The translations under genes and the position numbers were made by a program. 64,000 nucleotides of DNA, from positions 18,963,531 through 19,027,530 of the forward strand of contig CM060484.1 in the NCBI GenBank assembly GCA_030544235.1. Reading direction: 5' to 3'. Shown here piece by piece: positions 26,601-40,656 of the stretch (position 1 is the stretch's first letter; each line of letters opens with the position of its first letter). The notes under the pieces are model-generated. The model saw nothing but the letters and a program-made list of their open reading frames with translations. It searched no databases and was not told where the DNA came from. The DNA comes from Lepturacanthus savala. Its lineage: Eukaryota > Chordata > Actinopteri > Scombriformes > Trichiuridae.

Positions 26601-28287
26601 AAGTTCTGAGGCACAAATCTGTTTTCACATTTTGGACTTTTCCCTCTAATCTTTGATATTTGATGTAATATTGGATCATTTGAACTTGAAATGAAACCTT
26701 GTGAGAAGTTTATGGGGAAAAATTGCTATTTAGTGAAGCTGTTACCAACCCATAGACATCATAGGAAATCAACACAGAGAGCTCGAGGCCTGTTTGGTTT
26801 CTCATCTCGACATCTTCAAACAGCTTAAAGCAATCTGGGAAAAAAAATGAAAGCGCTGGTTTATGGACCACTTTTTGATGATGCTTTCAATGCACCGAGG
26901 GTTCATTTTATTCGCTTTCTCCTCTAGCTGGAAGAGAATCAAGATGAAAGTTACAGTGAAAACTTTACACAGGACAAAGTGCTGATTTTCCTTGAGAATT
27001 AATTAATTAATGATCAGTTTTGAGTCAAACTGCGGTTTAATGGTCAACACAGTGACCTTGACGCTATGTAAACCCTCCATCAGAACACTGCCGTGAGGCC
27101 TGGGTTGGCCGGGCTAGGTGTGGTGTAGTTCAACGCTGGTTGCTGCTATCTAAGTGGAACAAATTTGCCAATTAAGCAAATCCGTTTCCTGTCCTCCCCA
27201 GGCACTGGCTTATCAGGCTCATTTGAGTCTGTCCTGTCCCTGCCTTCTCATCAGCATGTGCATCTCTCTATCGCTTCCCCCCGAAGGGAAGACTCCAGGA
27301 GCGACACAGAATGCAAATCATACTCTGGGTATATATACACTTCCTGCAGCAAACACTAGAGAGGAGTAAAGGAGGGGCAGAGAGAGGGAGAGAGAGAGAG
27401 AGGGATTAATCAAAGCAGGAACATGAGACCAAAAACCAACCACAGTACAAGACAATTAATTTACTTTAGTGCGGGCCCGGATCGACACAACAGGGGGCCC
27501 GAGGCGAGATTTTCTTTGCCTAGAGCCCAGAACTATAAAATAAAACTATATATTCAGTTCGGGACAAATTTAATATTGTACGACCACAATGTGGCAAGAA
27601 TATTCCTGCATCCTATAAAGTGGGCAAAAAAATCCTCACGTGACATTAATTCACAAAATGCACATTTGTCGCAAACACGCCTCTGATAGGTTATTCATTA
27701 TTCAGTATTATGCCTGGCAGGCTTGGTCCAGGTTCTCCTAAATTGTGTGATTCAGAAATTGGCATGACTTTGCTCAAATGTTGTGTGCATGGGCAAAGAT
27801 TCAGTGAGGAACAAGTAGAAGTTGAGGTGGCCGCATTGATTGGATGATGTGGATGTGTGTCACCTCTTCAGTGTATTTAGGCAGATAAATTAATGTTCTT
27901 TTATATCGTAAAGAACACCATTTTTCCTATATTCCGGATTCCTAAAGACATCCCTGCATTGGACGACTGGTAGAAGGAGAATAAAAATATTCTCTCTGGA
28001 AAAAATGACCTACTCCCTTCATGTTAAGGGATTTATTAAGTTACAGCAGCCAGTCATGGACCGGGTGGAACTTTCAGGAATCCTCTGCACTGAACTTTGT
28101 TCTACCAATTTCAAAAAAATTGCTCTAGTCAGGACATGACTAGAGCATGTCCTGGTAGTATGACTGTTACCAAGCCAACCAGGTTGTGTGTGTTCTCTCC
28201 TTTTTCTCTGTTTTGTATTATATCTGTAAAGCTGTGATTTCCTATGGGGGAAAAGTGATTCTCTACATATTTGGAACTAGAAGTATA

Positions 28288-28716
28288 CAGCTCTTTGAAA
28301 AAAAAATAAGAGACCACTGCAAAATTATGATTTTTTTTCTATGATTTTACTACTTACAGGTATGTGTTTGTGTAAAAAGAACATTTTTGTTTGAGTCTAT
28401 AAACTACTGACAACAAATCCCCCCAAAATTCCAATTTGGAATTTGAGCATTTAAGCTTTTTTGAGCATTTAAAATAAGCATTTAATTAGCACTTATTTGT
28501 AGAAAATGACAAATGGTCAAAATATTGACATGCTCTCCACAATCTTTACCATTGTTCTTGGGTGACTTTATTCCACTCCTGGTTCCTCTTTAAGCAGAAT
28601 GAGGAGTACATGTGTTGGAATTCAACAGACGCTGGAGTGGAATGTCTGGAATACATGTAGAGATGCTAATTTTTTTGTCAAAATATGCAGTGGTCTCTTA
28701 TTTTTTTCCGGGGCTG
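28288..28716. mobile_element. TIR family B, complete copy
   Basis: The left end cagctctttg plus ataagagaccactgca is matched by the inverted right end tgcagtggtctcttattttt, then ggggctg. TA dinucleotides flank both ends, suggesting Tc1/mariner. At 429 bp it has no transposase. Other copies: 37064-37938 and 55848-56973. Confidence 0.8.
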
Positions 28717-31334
28717 TATATCATTTTTGTCAGAACCCCATATATTAAATTATAATAAAGAGAATTACGCCCTTGAACTGTAAATCCAAGGTCTCAGTTA
28801 CATCCAATGGCACAAAGTCATTCTAAACCAAATTTGGGGGTGACACAACTCTTGATGACACTTTGGCAAGAAAACAATATTACCTTTTTTTTTTTTTTTG
28901 GCAGCTCTGGAAGAAGGAGGCTCCATCATATTGTACTTTCTGTGACCATCATAATCATACTTTAGCAGCATCACGACGCTTTGGACAGTTGCTGCAGCAC
29001 CTGTGTCAATCAGACCCATACACTGACATGATCTATTCATTGACACAGGTTCCTCTGGGTTAGAGACATGCTGATTGGCCTGACATGATCTATTCATCAA
29101 GGAAGAGGACTGAACTGGGTCAGAGCCAGGAGTCAGTTTTAAGTCTCCTGGAAACTTTCTTTATTTAAAGAAATAATAAAAAAAAAACAGGATTTGCATT
29201 TGTGTGTAAGGTGACCCGGTGCTGCTTTAGTGGAAGTGTGAGATAAGGCCTCCAAAAAGATGCATAAAAATGATTTCACATGCATAATTGCTATTTTCAG
29301 GGCAATTATAGAAGACATTATGAAATCGGTTGCATTAAAGAAGAGCAGAACTGAGGCTGTTTTTACACAAATGTTCACTGAGCTCTTTAAAAACAATGTG
29401 ATTAAGAATCAGATTCAAAAGTATTTAAATTTGCCTGTTGAGGTTTTCATTTCTTAGAAGTAATTATCATTCTTTTTTTCATAAAATCAACATTGTAATA
29501 TTATTAATCTAATAAAAATGCATATTATTATTATTTTGGGGATGGTGGCAGCAGGAGCTGTTCCTCTTTGTCTATAAATATATATAAAACACTGGTGTTT
29601 TTAAAAGAGCATGCACCTGTGCACCAAAAGCACTTCTAGTAATTAGGAAATGATTGAATAACGCACAGCAGCTAATTAAAGAAATATATATAAACAGAAT
29701 ACAAATGAAGTCACATAACAACAATAGATATATATGCCATGTATTTTTACATTTTTATACTATTTGATGACGATGAATATTCTGTTTCACTGAATTTCAA
29801 AGGAAAATGTAGCAGTCACATAAAAGAGATGATAAAGTAAAATAAGGCACAGCGTGTTGTAGATTAAACCAGTGGTTTCCAACCTTGTGAAGAAAATGAT
29901 GTGTGTGGTCGGATCGTTATCATGTTTTAGATGTGTATGAGTTGTTTACAACAAAGAATATTTCTGTTCTAAACTGTATGTGAAGTAGATAAAAATAGTT
30001 TCAGCTACAACACAGTGCTTATACACTGATGTATTAATATTAATCTAATGTCATAGATTTAATAATATATCCGTCACAGGAGACATTTTTTGTGCTTTTA
30101 GTAGTTGACCAGCCATGCAGCAGGTTTTGATTTTAAAGGGCAGTGATAACACCTACAGAAGCAAAATCTGACATATGTGGCAGGGACAGGAAAAGGCTTC
30201 CAGAAAGTGGGAAAATCAAATCGACACTTTTATTTGTTAACACCATTACAGAAATGAATAACCGATTTAAGCCCAGTTTTGGTTTTTTTTTCAGAGATTT
30301 CATGCATATAATTATATCAGTTGAGTTACTAATAATCATGTATCTATTTTTTTCCATTTTGTACTCTTTTCTTTTCAGAAAATATCATTTTATTGGCTCT
30401 TGTAGTTGAATGATTAAATAGATATCTACGTGTTAGGTTGAAAATCATATTAATCTATATAAAATAACCTCTTTCTCTGAAGGTTTGTCTTCACCATGTT
30501 CTCAGGAGAAAGGGGCACGAAGTTGATGATGTAATATGAGTGGAAGCACTTGGAAATTCAGACGTAAAGGTTCATAGGTTTAAATGGGTTAATAGACATA
30601 GAAATAACCCAATAGAAATGGTACATACAGTATATAATAATAAGTGTTAAACTATGGGAACCTTTTGCTGAACTTTTTTCTACTTTGCCCTAAAGGATCT
30701 GAATTCTTCCTCCACCGCTGATAACCACAGTACAATACACTGCTGTTTGGGATTCATAGCATCCTAAACAATTCAGCAGCATTGCAAAAGGGGTTGACTG
30801 AATGATCCTTAGCAAAGGGCAGATCAATACCACAGGACTCGATATTTCAACACTCAAACGCAGCTCACTTGTTATCGATACCAACTAAAAGGGATTGATT
30901 GGATAGTTGTTGTCTTTTTTAAGGGTGGCTGCACAGTTCTGGCAGACATAAATTCACTTAGACAGCACATGTTAGTTCCACATCGCCCTCCTTCACTCTG
31001 TTTTTGGAAACTTAGCAGTTATTTTAAGTTTTATAACATGTTGAACGTTGCACGCCACATTTTTGCAACTGATCAATCTACCTTATATACTATACAGTAT
31101 ACTACCTTTTTTTTCCTTTTTATTTTTTTTAAATAATTTTATTTTAAATTTTTCTTTGTATTGTTTCCATTCCGTCTTTGTTCCCGTCGCCATCATTAGC
31201 TTACACACATACTGAGCCTGAGCAACAAATTGACTGCACAGCAGTAATTTTGCACTGCCTTTGTGGTTCAGTGTAAATGAGACTTCTCTGCATCACTTTA
31301 ATAATTGATTAGCCTTATTAAAATTGACTGTATG

Positions 31335-31337
<3 letters not shown>

Positions 31338-31392
<55 letters not shown>
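31338..31392. repeat. (TA)n microsatellite
   Basis: About 27 TA units preceded by (tatg)2-3. Confidence 0.97.
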
Positions 31393-31395
<3 letters not shown>

Positions 31396-32453
31396 GCTGT
31401 GCGTTCATCTAGCTGCTTATTTCTTGCTTTCCTTGCTACATTAAGGTATAAATCAGATTTGTCATTGAAGAAACTGTTTCATGTAAGTCATCGCTTCCTG
31501 TCTCTAGCATTTACTTTTACTGTGCATTTCCTGTGGTGACTTGTTATCCACTAAATGTTGAAATATATTTAATTTACTCAACATAATGGTGAAATCTAGG
31601 TACCTGTCAAGTTCAATCTCAGCACTCCTCTATAAATATGCATCTGAATATCTGTTCAGAGTGAACAAAGGGTTGAGGGTTAATTTTCAATTCACTGAAT
31701 TCCCCATAAGATATTACTTCATTACACTTGTTTAGAGATGCGTAATGGAAAATGTTGCTGCTTTATTTTATGAAAAAAACAAGTGAATTTCCTATTAATT
31801 TGATATCTCCTCAGCAAAAAATTGGAATATTGGGAATATGTTTTCTCTATGATTCCATCCATTTGTGACACAAAATGTAGACTATTTTGGTGACATGTCA
31901 TTAAATTAAAAAATACAAAACTTTTTTGTCAAATCAGGGTTGATTTTGATTGATATGCAATATGTCACAGTTTGATATGCAATACCTCACAGCTTATATA
32001 ATTATATAAGTTCTTGTCTTTCAGTTGGTGACCAACAGCTTCATCGCCATTTAATTAATGTGACCTTTTTTCACATCAGAGACAGTTGCATAAAAATATC
32101 CAGTGGTTCATTCAGAGTGAAGATATAAATATGAAGCAATGAAAGATCTCAGGAGCTCAAGTATGAATTTTCCTCTAATTTGCTGCTTTTATAATGTTAA
32201 ATAACCTCTCATTCGTTTCAAAAGAAGTTCATTATCGGCACAGCTTCTAAACACGGTCTGTTGGTGACATTACGGAGGCCTTTGAGATGTTTTTTTTTGT
32301 TTATTTGACACGGGTGAAGGTGACCCTGATAAAAAAAAAAAGACAACAGACCTTAACACTGTCGAGAGAAGGTGATAAAATAAAGAAACTCTGAACTTGT
32401 TAATTTTTATTTCCACATACTTAGTTAATTAAATCAAATCTATTTCTATGAGC

Positions 32454-32499
32454 GATGGATGGATGGATGGATGGATGGATGGATGGATGGATGGATGGA
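32454..32499. repeat. (GATG)n microsatellite
   Basis: About 11 units of gatg. Confidence 0.97.
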
Positions 32500-32929
32500 G
32501 CCCTAAATACCAACACCAACATGAAGAAAATGAATACATAACAATAAAAAAGTAAATACCTATACACACCCTATTATTGCTACATGGTTATGATAAAAGT
32601 GCACATGGCATGAGGTAGGTGAGTAGATCATTGAACACAGAATTATTGGAAAAATAGAAATAAATAAATTACTCATGGTTACCTAGTCTGTAACCATGTA
32701 TCAATATTATATACATTATTATTAATTATATGAATATCTAAATATAAATATATAAATAGTATATGTATAATAATGTAAGCTGCAAGTTAAGATATATTAA
32801 ATAGAAAAGTTATAAAATAATATCTAAAAAATTATAAAAATACAATATGCAAGAATAGATCTAATAATAAAATAATAGTAATAATTTAATGTAATATGTA
32901 AATGTAATGTTAGAAAAAATTATATATAG

Positions 32930-33064
<135 letters not shown>

Positions 33065-33181
33065 TTCCGCATTTGTGAATTCTTCATGATTGATCTGAAT
33101 TACTGAATTATGATTGTTGTATGATTATGTAGGTATTCACAGGTTTCATATTTACTTTACAGGTGGACAGGGGAGTAGATG

Positions 33182-33266
<85 letters not shown>

Positions 33267-33267
33267 G
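33182..33267. repeat. (GATA)n microsatellite
   Basis: About 21 uninterrupted units of gata. Confidence 0.98.
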
Positions 33268-33863
33268 AAACAGAGTGCCAGTGCTTGAATCACAATACAA
33301 ATATAATGTGATGGCATAAATAATCCTTTAAAAAGCAGTGAAGCGTGAGCATAATAATTGGTGTGATGAAACCATGAGATAAGGGTGAATTTTTTGGATG
33401 ATTAAAGTAAAAAAATGTTCAGTGTTTTCTCCAATGGGGAGAGTTGAAACTGACTGCTTCCATAATTGAGTAGATTAATGCTAGCAGCTGTGGAGAATGT
33501 ACAGCATAGACAGGCAACACAGGGGTTGATGAGACACTGGAGGTGTGAAATAGTGAGAAAGAAAAGAAAAAGAAAGACGAAGAAAAGGGTAGCATGACCG
33601 ATGAAGCCCCACCAAGTGGTCGGTTGGCTTGTCATGAAAGCTATGGAGCCAAACAAAGGAAAAAAAGTTAAATTAAAGGCGCATGATGAAAGACTTCTGG
33701 GGCCATCAAAGGGAAAAAAAAAAAAGAAAACGCTTGTGACAACATGACTCCTGATTTATTGATTCCTCAGCTCAATTTTTTCATCCGGGGTGCTTCGAAA
33801 GAGCAAAGCAATCTCTGAGTTTGTTGGCTGTTGTTATATTCCCTTGGCAAATGGACATTCACT

Positions 33864-33864
<1 letters not shown>

Positions 33865-33900
<36 letters not shown>
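33865..33900. repeat. (CA)n microsatellite
   Basis: About 18 CA units. Confidence 0.97.
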
Positions 33901-33902
<2 letters not shown>

Positions 33903-34408
33903 CTAACCCCATGCACAAACACATGGAGCTCCCAGTGGGGCGGAGTTTTTAATCCTCGAATACACTGCCATAAATCAAACTCCACTCCCCCGTGCCCCGG
34001 CTCGTCTCTCTCAATGAAAAGCTCAAGCCAGTGGCACATTAATAGCAATTTACAGGGGCAGTCATGCAAGGAGAGGAGCATCAACAGAGCCTTCTTTATT
34101 TTGTAATTCCTTATTACTCGCGCTCACTAAACAACCTCTGAATTGGTAAGAGTAGCGGAAGACGTGACCACTGCTTCAGGCCCTCTGGGTGGCCGTCAGT
34201 CAGTACATTGACATGCAGAGCTAAATTCAGCTGTGCTCAAAATTAGATTTTTGCTTCTAGTCGAACTTCTTTCCTTGTCTCAGTTTACATGCAACTGGGA
34301 AAATACAGTCGAAAATCACCTGTTGTTTCAGTGGGTTAATACAGCTATATACTGTATGTGTATATCAGTTAACTATTCTGTCACCCTGTAATAAACTGAA
34401 TACACTAC

Positions 34409-34530
34409 ACACTACCGTTCAAAAGTATGGGCTCATTTAGAAAGTTCCTTGTTTTTGAAGGGAAAGCATTTTCAAGGAGATAACTCTAAATTAATCAGAA
34501 ATACTAATTAGAAGTACAATAAAAACTCTT
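34409..34530. mobile_element. TIR family A, left-end fragment
   Basis: cactaccgttcaaaagtatg followed by the family's left-arm sequence (gggaaagcattttcaaggag, aattaatcagaaatac). It breaks off without a right end. Confidence 0.7.
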
Positions 34531-34788
34531 ACCATCTTTATTAAAGAAAATCACACTTCCAGCTCCAGGAGAGAAAACACAACTCAAATCTATATTTGTT
34601 TCTGTCAAAATATTTTAAGGCACATTTCAAAATTTTCACATTAGCAACTGAAAAATTAGATAAATTCAGATTTTGTATTTATTAATGTGAGATGGAAACA
34701 ACTATGTCAAATAAGTTATGGCGTGGTGAACATTTTACTCACTTAATCCATCAGCTTTTTCATGGACTGGTTTTGTTTTAATTTTATA

Positions 34789-35147
34789 CACTACCATTCA
34801 AAGGTTTGGGGTGATTTATGAATGTCCTTATTTGAGGCCCATTTCCAGCAACTATCACTCCAGTGTTCTAATGGTACAATGTGTTTGCTCATTGCACCAG
34901 AAGGTTAATGGATGATTAGAAAACCCTTGTGCAATCATGTTAGCACAGCTGAAAACAGTTTAGCTGGTTAGAGAAGCTAAAAAACTGACCTTTTGTCAAA
35001 AGTTTGAAGGAAAAAATATTATTATAAATACAAATCATTATTTCTAACCTTTCCTATTCATTTTACAACTCATGGTGGTAATAAAAGTGTGACTTTTCAT
35101 AGAAAACACAAAACTGTCTGGGTGATCCTAACTTCTGAACGGTAGTG
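34789..35147. mobile_element. TIR family A, complete copy
   Basis: Left end cactaccattcaaaggtttg and right end taacttctgaacggtagtg, with TA at both flanks. Non-coding, 359 bp. Lies about 900 bp before the Ig2 exon. Confidence 0.85.
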
Positions 35148-35477
35148 TATACACAACTTAATAAGCATAATAAATCCTCAACTACAGTTCCAGACCAGAC
35201 GTGCTGCTCTGGGCCCGTGCTGTCTACACTGAGAATAGAGGTTTACTTTTGTCTCTCTCTCTCTCTCTTTAATTAAGCTGACTTTCTGGTCGTAGTGTGT
35301 GAAAAGCCATTGAATCTGCACTAATGCTGTATGTTTTTCTCTTTAATTGGCCAGTTCTGGCAACTTCTCTGCTTCACTTTGCATCATGCATTGTCCAGTT
35401 TCAGTCTGACTGAGGCGTAAAGATGCTGAAGGAAATGCAATTCCAATTGTATTGTCTCAGTGTGTTGATTCAACTGC

Positions 35478-35801
35478 ATTAACCCATTGAAGCCTACGTG
35501 TGTGACTGTTATTTTATACATAAAATAAAAAATAGAAATATTACTCATACAGCTTTTTTTCTAATGGCATGATAGTAGACAACTTAGACAAAAGGGTGTA
35601 GATATATAAAAGATGTGTAGATATATACACACAGAATCATTCAAATCTCTAGAATAGATAACAAATAGATACATAACATGATTGTTAGAGACCCAACTGA
35701 TATAATTATATGGATAAAATCTTTGAAAAAAATCTGGGTTTAAGTGGACTAAGTATAAAATGACAGTCATCATATTAGTCTCTTAGTCTTAAATGGGTTA
35801 A
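35478..35801. repeat. possible small TIR element
   Basis: attaacccattgaagcc on the left is an approximate inverted copy of tcttaaatgggttaac on the right, about 320 bp apart. TTAA is part of both ends. Weak evidence. Confidence 0.35.
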
Positions 35802-36051
35802 CAGAATAATGCCATTTTTTTTTGAGTATCATGTAAACATCTTTTAGAGCGTTTACAAAAAAATACAATTCTGCAATCAAAATGTCCCTACATTTGAGTT
35901 ATAATCTTTAAAAGGTCCCATATGTTTTGCTTTTCTTGGATATCTGGTCTATTGCAGCACTAACCACGTTTTCATGTGCTACATCCTCAAAATGTGCTTA
36001 CCCCGAACATCTGTTTAGTTCCTCGGGTTTCTTATACTTTGCTGTTTTCAG

Positions 36052-36226
36052 GTGGAATGGCTGAAAAACGAAGAAACTTTGAGTTCTGACGGCGTCATCG
36101 ATACGAGAGGCGACCACAACCTCATCATCTCCGAAGCCCGCCTCTCCGATTCGGGAAACTATACGTGTGTCGCGAGCAACATCGTCGCTAAGAGACGCAG
36201 CGCCACGGCGACTGTCATCGTCTACG
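36052..36226 (+). CDS. unc5d: unc5d exon: main part of Ig2
   Basis: This 175-nt exon encodes 58 residues, VEWLKNEETLSSDG, then DHNLIISEARLSDSGNYTCV, then an ASNIVAKRRS segment. It supplies the tryptophan and the YTC cysteine strand of the second Ig domain. NYT is a likely N-glycosylation site. It starts in phase 0 after tttcag and ends with one base of a Val codon before gtaagt at 36227, so the next border is phase 1. UNC5 sequence around DHNLII and ARLSDSGNYTC is almost invariant in the family, and the Ig2 fold depends on the cysteine carried by the exon 21 kb upstream. Confidence 0.96.
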
Positions 36227-37063
36227 GTAAGTCAGTGAATTCCAGGTATATACTAGAAAAGTGTCTCATGTCTCTGCAGCTCACAACAAAGTCAAACAGC
36301 TCTCCTCGCCTGCTTCAAAATATACATTTTCACCACATAAGTCGACCGCCAGATTGTCAGCTCAACTCAAATTCCCAGGAGTCATTAACATGGGAACGCC
36401 ACTCGACCACAGCGTGCGGCTTTTATCACAAGTGGGTCTAATGAGCAGGTAATGACGGTGTGATCTCCGTGAAAACAGGAAGACAAAGGCGCGATATATA
36501 CAAGAATTCAATTATTAATGATGGAAAGGCTTGGAGTGAGGTGGGCTGTCATCTTTCAGCTTTAAATACCGGGGTATAGCTGCAGGCCAACAGACAGCAT
36601 TTCAGCGCCTGTAGAGCTGTGCTATGACACACACACAGAATAAGTGAAATTATAATGTCATGCTATAACACCACCTCCTAACACATGACAGGAATACCTT
36701 GTTAATTGTCTTTAAGTGCTCACTTTATGGTGGTTCATCCTGCCATCAGAGGCTTTTTTTCAGAGATGGCACTTAGCTGCTCATCTGATTCTTCCTGACA
36801 CCGTGTTGTTGAGACTCGTCATTCAATCATTAAAGGGGCTCTGTGTGAGAAATGTTGTAATGTTTTGTCATTGTAAAAAAAAATAAAAATTGCTATATAA
36901 AGCTATGTAAAATCGCATGCTTTTGCACATACACTTAATATTTTAAGTATCTAATTTAAGTGTTCACACTATGCGGTGTGTGAAAATGCACTTACTTGGT
37001 GCATTCAAATGGCTAGAATTTTGACTGTGGATTGTTGGACACTTAGTGAAACCTACATAACGA

Positions 37064-37938
37064 CAGCTCTGGAAAAAAAATAGAATTATTTTTAAGATTA
37101 GATTTTACTACTTACAGTATAGGCATGTGTTTGGGCAAAGAGAACATTTTTATTTCAGTCTATAAACTACTGACAACATTTCTCCCAAATTCCAAATAAA
37201 AATTTAAGTATATAAGTATAATTTAGAGCATTTTTTGTACATTGCAGGAGATAGTGGACATTACAGAGCGGCAGAAACAGGAATAATGGAGGCAGTTGAA
37301 GTGAGAGATGTATGTACAATGTACAAACCATTAATGAACGTCTTGTATAGGCTAACCGAAGCATACAATTTATTAGATTGAAAATTCTATAAAACTCTGG
37401 AAAAAAAATAAGAGACCCCTACATTTTATTCTGAAATCAGCATCTCTACATATATTTCAGTCATTAAATTCCAGCATCTGTTGAATTCCAACATATGCAC
37501 ACCTCATTCTGCTTAAAGAGGAACCAGGAGTGGAATAAAGTCACCCAAGAACAATGGTAAAGACTTGTGGAGAGCATGAAAGCTGTGATTAAGGGTTATT
37601 GCACCACATATTGATTTCTGAACTCTTTTCGGAACTCTGAAAGTGTAAACATTAGTTTACACTAATGTTTAGAAATGAATTTGATCTTGTTTCTTTGCAT
37701 TGTTTGAGGTCTGAAAACATATCTTTTTTTTATTTTATTTTATTTTATTTTGACCATTTCTCCTTTCCTGCAAATAAATGCTCTATTTGATGATAATTTT
37801 ATTTGGAATTTGGGGAAATGTCAGTAGTTTATAGACTCAAACGAAAATGTTCCTTTTGCCCAAACTCATACCTATAAGTAGTAAAATCAGAAAAACTGAT
37901 AATTTTGCAGCGGTCTCTTATTTTTTTCAGAGCTATAC
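37064..37938. mobile_element. TIR family B, nested or tandem copies
   Basis: 37064-37220 is a left-end fragment (cagctctggaaaaaaaatag, then acttacagtataggcatgtg). It is followed at about 37390-37935 by a second copy in the opposite orientation, bounded by ctctggaaaaaaaataagag and ggtctcttatttttttcaga. The inner copy shares the block ggaaccaggagtggaataaa with the other members in inverted order. Confidence 0.7.
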
Positions 37939-38632
37939 ATACATACTATATTTCTGGCAGGAAGGATGAGGTTGAAGGAGCCGATATGGGCGTAAATGTC
38001 TCAAAATAAAAAAATCATTCTAACTCAAAAAAACTCAACAGTAAAACACAATGCTTGTTTCGATCAGCTGTCAAGTGTCAGCAATTAGGGCTCCAATGGT
38101 CAGTTTTTTGTCTTTAAAAAGTAGTAGAAGAAGAAGAAGAAGCTGTTGAGTCATTTCCAGTAAGGGCGCATTCGCAGTGTTTGATTTAGGACAGTACTAC
38201 CATCTGGAATTTTGCTGGCACAAGCCAGTGGCGGAATCGAAGTGGACTACAAAGAAGTGAAGTGTGTGATTTGGGACACGGCAACAGATGCATCCGACAC
38301 ATCAACAGAAACATCTTCATAAACAAACAAATATATCTTTTAATTCCTAGTATGCTTAATATGAACATTCAATGAACATGTATATTCATTGCCCACACAC
38401 CTGGAAAGGATGACAAAATGACCACAATGACACATCTTTCCTTACTGGTGTACTATACTGCAGTAAGTAAAGACGGCACTCTTCCAGGCATGGGCAAAAG
38501 ACAAAAGTAATCAAACCCAGAACTCCCATATTAACAACTCAACAGATCACAGATCATCATAATAACCTTTTGTAAAAACATTTTTTTTTAAATTAGGTCA
38601 ATACTTAAACTTAACTCAATACTTAATATGTA

Positions 38633-38650
38633 CACTACCGTTCAAAAGTT
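38633..38650. repeat. solo TIR family A tip
   Basis: Only the terminal cactaccgttcaaaagtt is present, preceded by TA, and then unrelated sequence. Relic or failed excision product. Confidence 0.5.
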
Positions 38651-39499
38651 AATTAATTCATTATCGACTGGTCTTTAACGTGTCTCAAGCATTTTAATCA
38701 TCAGGAGCATCACTTTTTTTTATCAAGAAACAAATGAAATATTCCATTTTTAACTTGTCACACCATGGGCTATAACACAACTTAAAAAGAGACCTTCCCT
38801 GACTTCAAAATCAACCCTTTCTCGCTCATTGAAAAATCCAGAAGACACAAGACACAAGCCTCCTACTTCACTGAAAAGTCCACTAGTGAGTGTGTACTAG
38901 CACTCAAGGCCATGTCAGACCTACTTTTTTTTGGACCATTGGAGTTGGATTCTGGTTCATTTTGGGCAGGTCTGAACACTGCAATCACACTCAGTGTAGA
39001 TCAAAACAACCCAGCGAGGGCTCGGGGCTGGCACACTGGCAAATCGTCAAGTTCAAGAGACTTTTTGAGCTCTTATATGCACATTTTCTCACAGTCCACA
39101 TTTCTGCACACTCTGCCTAAGGGAATTACCCACAGTTCATTGCGCTGAGATGTTATCATCCAAGTAAAGCAACAATGAGAAAAGCACATTTTTGAGTGGA
39201 GGGGGCCCTTAATTTCCATAATACTAATAAAGTCTCTGACAGCCTTAATATTCTCAGGAGCCACAGACAGATGTACAGTAGTAGGAATAGTAGCATGTCT
39301 TACAGCAAAGGAGATGATTAGTCAATCATCTGACACTGTTTGAGGCAACAAATCAGAGGAGGACGTGTTAAGACAGAAGTGAAGACACCACCTTTAAAGA
39401 CAACTCCATTATTTCTTTCCTGATAAGATGTAGTGTCACCTCTGATTGAGCTCGAATGATTCAGTCTCCGGTGCTTTCTTCTCATGTTTGAAAATATTG

Positions 39500-40276
39500 T
39501 GTTCAATATGATGAATATGATATGAGCATTGCATTTTAAAAAAGTCCTTATAATAAATTTTATTTCGATGCATTGGGATATTGGGATTTTATATCTTAAA
39601 TCAAAATGTGAAGAAAAATGAAGAAAATAAAGAGAAAATGAAGAAAGATGAATATTAGGCTGTTCAAAAAGTAGCAGTGACTGCATGTTTCTTTACAAAC
39701 TTAAATATTTACTGTATAAACAGAAAACCCTTCAGAAGTTAGCATTCCTGTGAAACACTAAAGTAATATTTATTTGTTATGACCACAGTGTCTGCATTTT
39801 TCTTTACAAAGTCAAATATTTACTGTATAAACTGCAAAACCTTCAGGATTTACCATTCCTGTGAATCACTAATATTTAGTTGTATAACCACGGTTCCTGG
39901 GAACTGCTTCACATCAATGTTGCATGGACTCGACCAACTTCTGGCACCTATGAACAGGTATTTAATCCTCACATTTCCTCTGCATGGCTTATTTTTGTCT
40001 CAGAAACAGCATTTGTGATGTCAGCCCACACGTTTTTAATGGGATTGTTTGGAGATTGGGTTGGCCACTCCAGAACTTTAATTCTGTTGGTCTGGAACCA
40101 AGATGCTGCTGGTTTACTGGTGTGTTTGGGGTCGTTGTCTTGTTGAAACACAATATTTCAAGTCTATTTCGTCTTCAGCATAAGGCAACATGACCTCTGT
40201 TCAAGTATTTTGATATAGGCAAACTGATCCATGATCCCTTGTCTTTGTGCTGTAGAGGAAACAATTTGCCAAAGAA
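39500..40276 (-). pseudogene. Tc1-like element relic, left member of an inverted pair
   Basis: Minus-strand reading gives the Tc1 C-terminal catalytic region: FQQDNDPKHTSKPAASWF, then IKVLEWPTQSP and the NVWADITNAV segment that follows the third acidic position. Downstream (39500-39950) is the 3' tail, with acagtaaatatttgacttt and a terminal caatgcatcgaaataaa-like motif when read on the minus strand. The N-terminal DNA-binding domain is absent and frames are broken. The relic is cut off at 40281, where the LTR retrotransposon begins. The right-hand relic at 45.1-45.9 kb is homologous but on the opposite strand. Confidence 0.8.
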
Positions 40277-40281
40277 CACAT
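40277..40281. repeat. target-site duplication, left copy
   Basis: cacat directly precedes the LTR and recurs directly after the other LTR at 45088-45092, as expected for Ty3/gypsy integration (5 bp). Confidence 0.92.
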
Positions 40282-40617
40282 TGTGGCAGTCTCGCTGCCC
40301 CCGTGGGTTCCCCGGCACCGAACAGACGCACAACAAGTCCAGTCTTTTGTGTTGAACGGGTTTTCCCGTGCTTTATTTGCACACTCACGAACACGAACAC
40401 AAACACACACGTACACATACACCCGATGCCCATATGCAGCCGCCGGCTCCGCTCCGTGACTTCCTCTTCGCGGGTCCAGCCTGCTACTGTTCTTAAAGAG
40501 ATGGTGAGAGTAATTAGCGCACCTGTACACACTGCTCAATTACTCTCACCTGGCGCCGCTCCCCTGAGCCCTCTCCACACCTCTCTCCTGCAGCCGATGC
40601 GCCACGCCCCCTCCACA
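40282..40617 (-). repeat. 3' LTR of the Gmr1-like element
   Basis: 336 bp with TG...CA ends. It matches 44752-45087 except for two C/T differences. A minus-strand AATAAA (tttatt at 40372-40377) is a candidate poly(A) signal. Confidence 0.95.
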
Positions 40618-40635
40618 TACCTCCACCGCCCGACT
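40618..40635 (-). promoter_or_regulatory. candidate polypurine tract
   Basis: Directly upstream of the 3' LTR the minus strand reads gggcggtggaggta. This is purine-rich and in the position where plus-strand DNA synthesis is primed. Short and imperfect. Confidence 0.4.
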
Positions 40636-40656
40636 TAGGCCGGGGAGCCGTCCGGC

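Noticed and set aside
33108..33317. Minus-strand frame with repeated SIYL units
   Set aside because: Product of the (GATA)n repeat, not a membrane protein.
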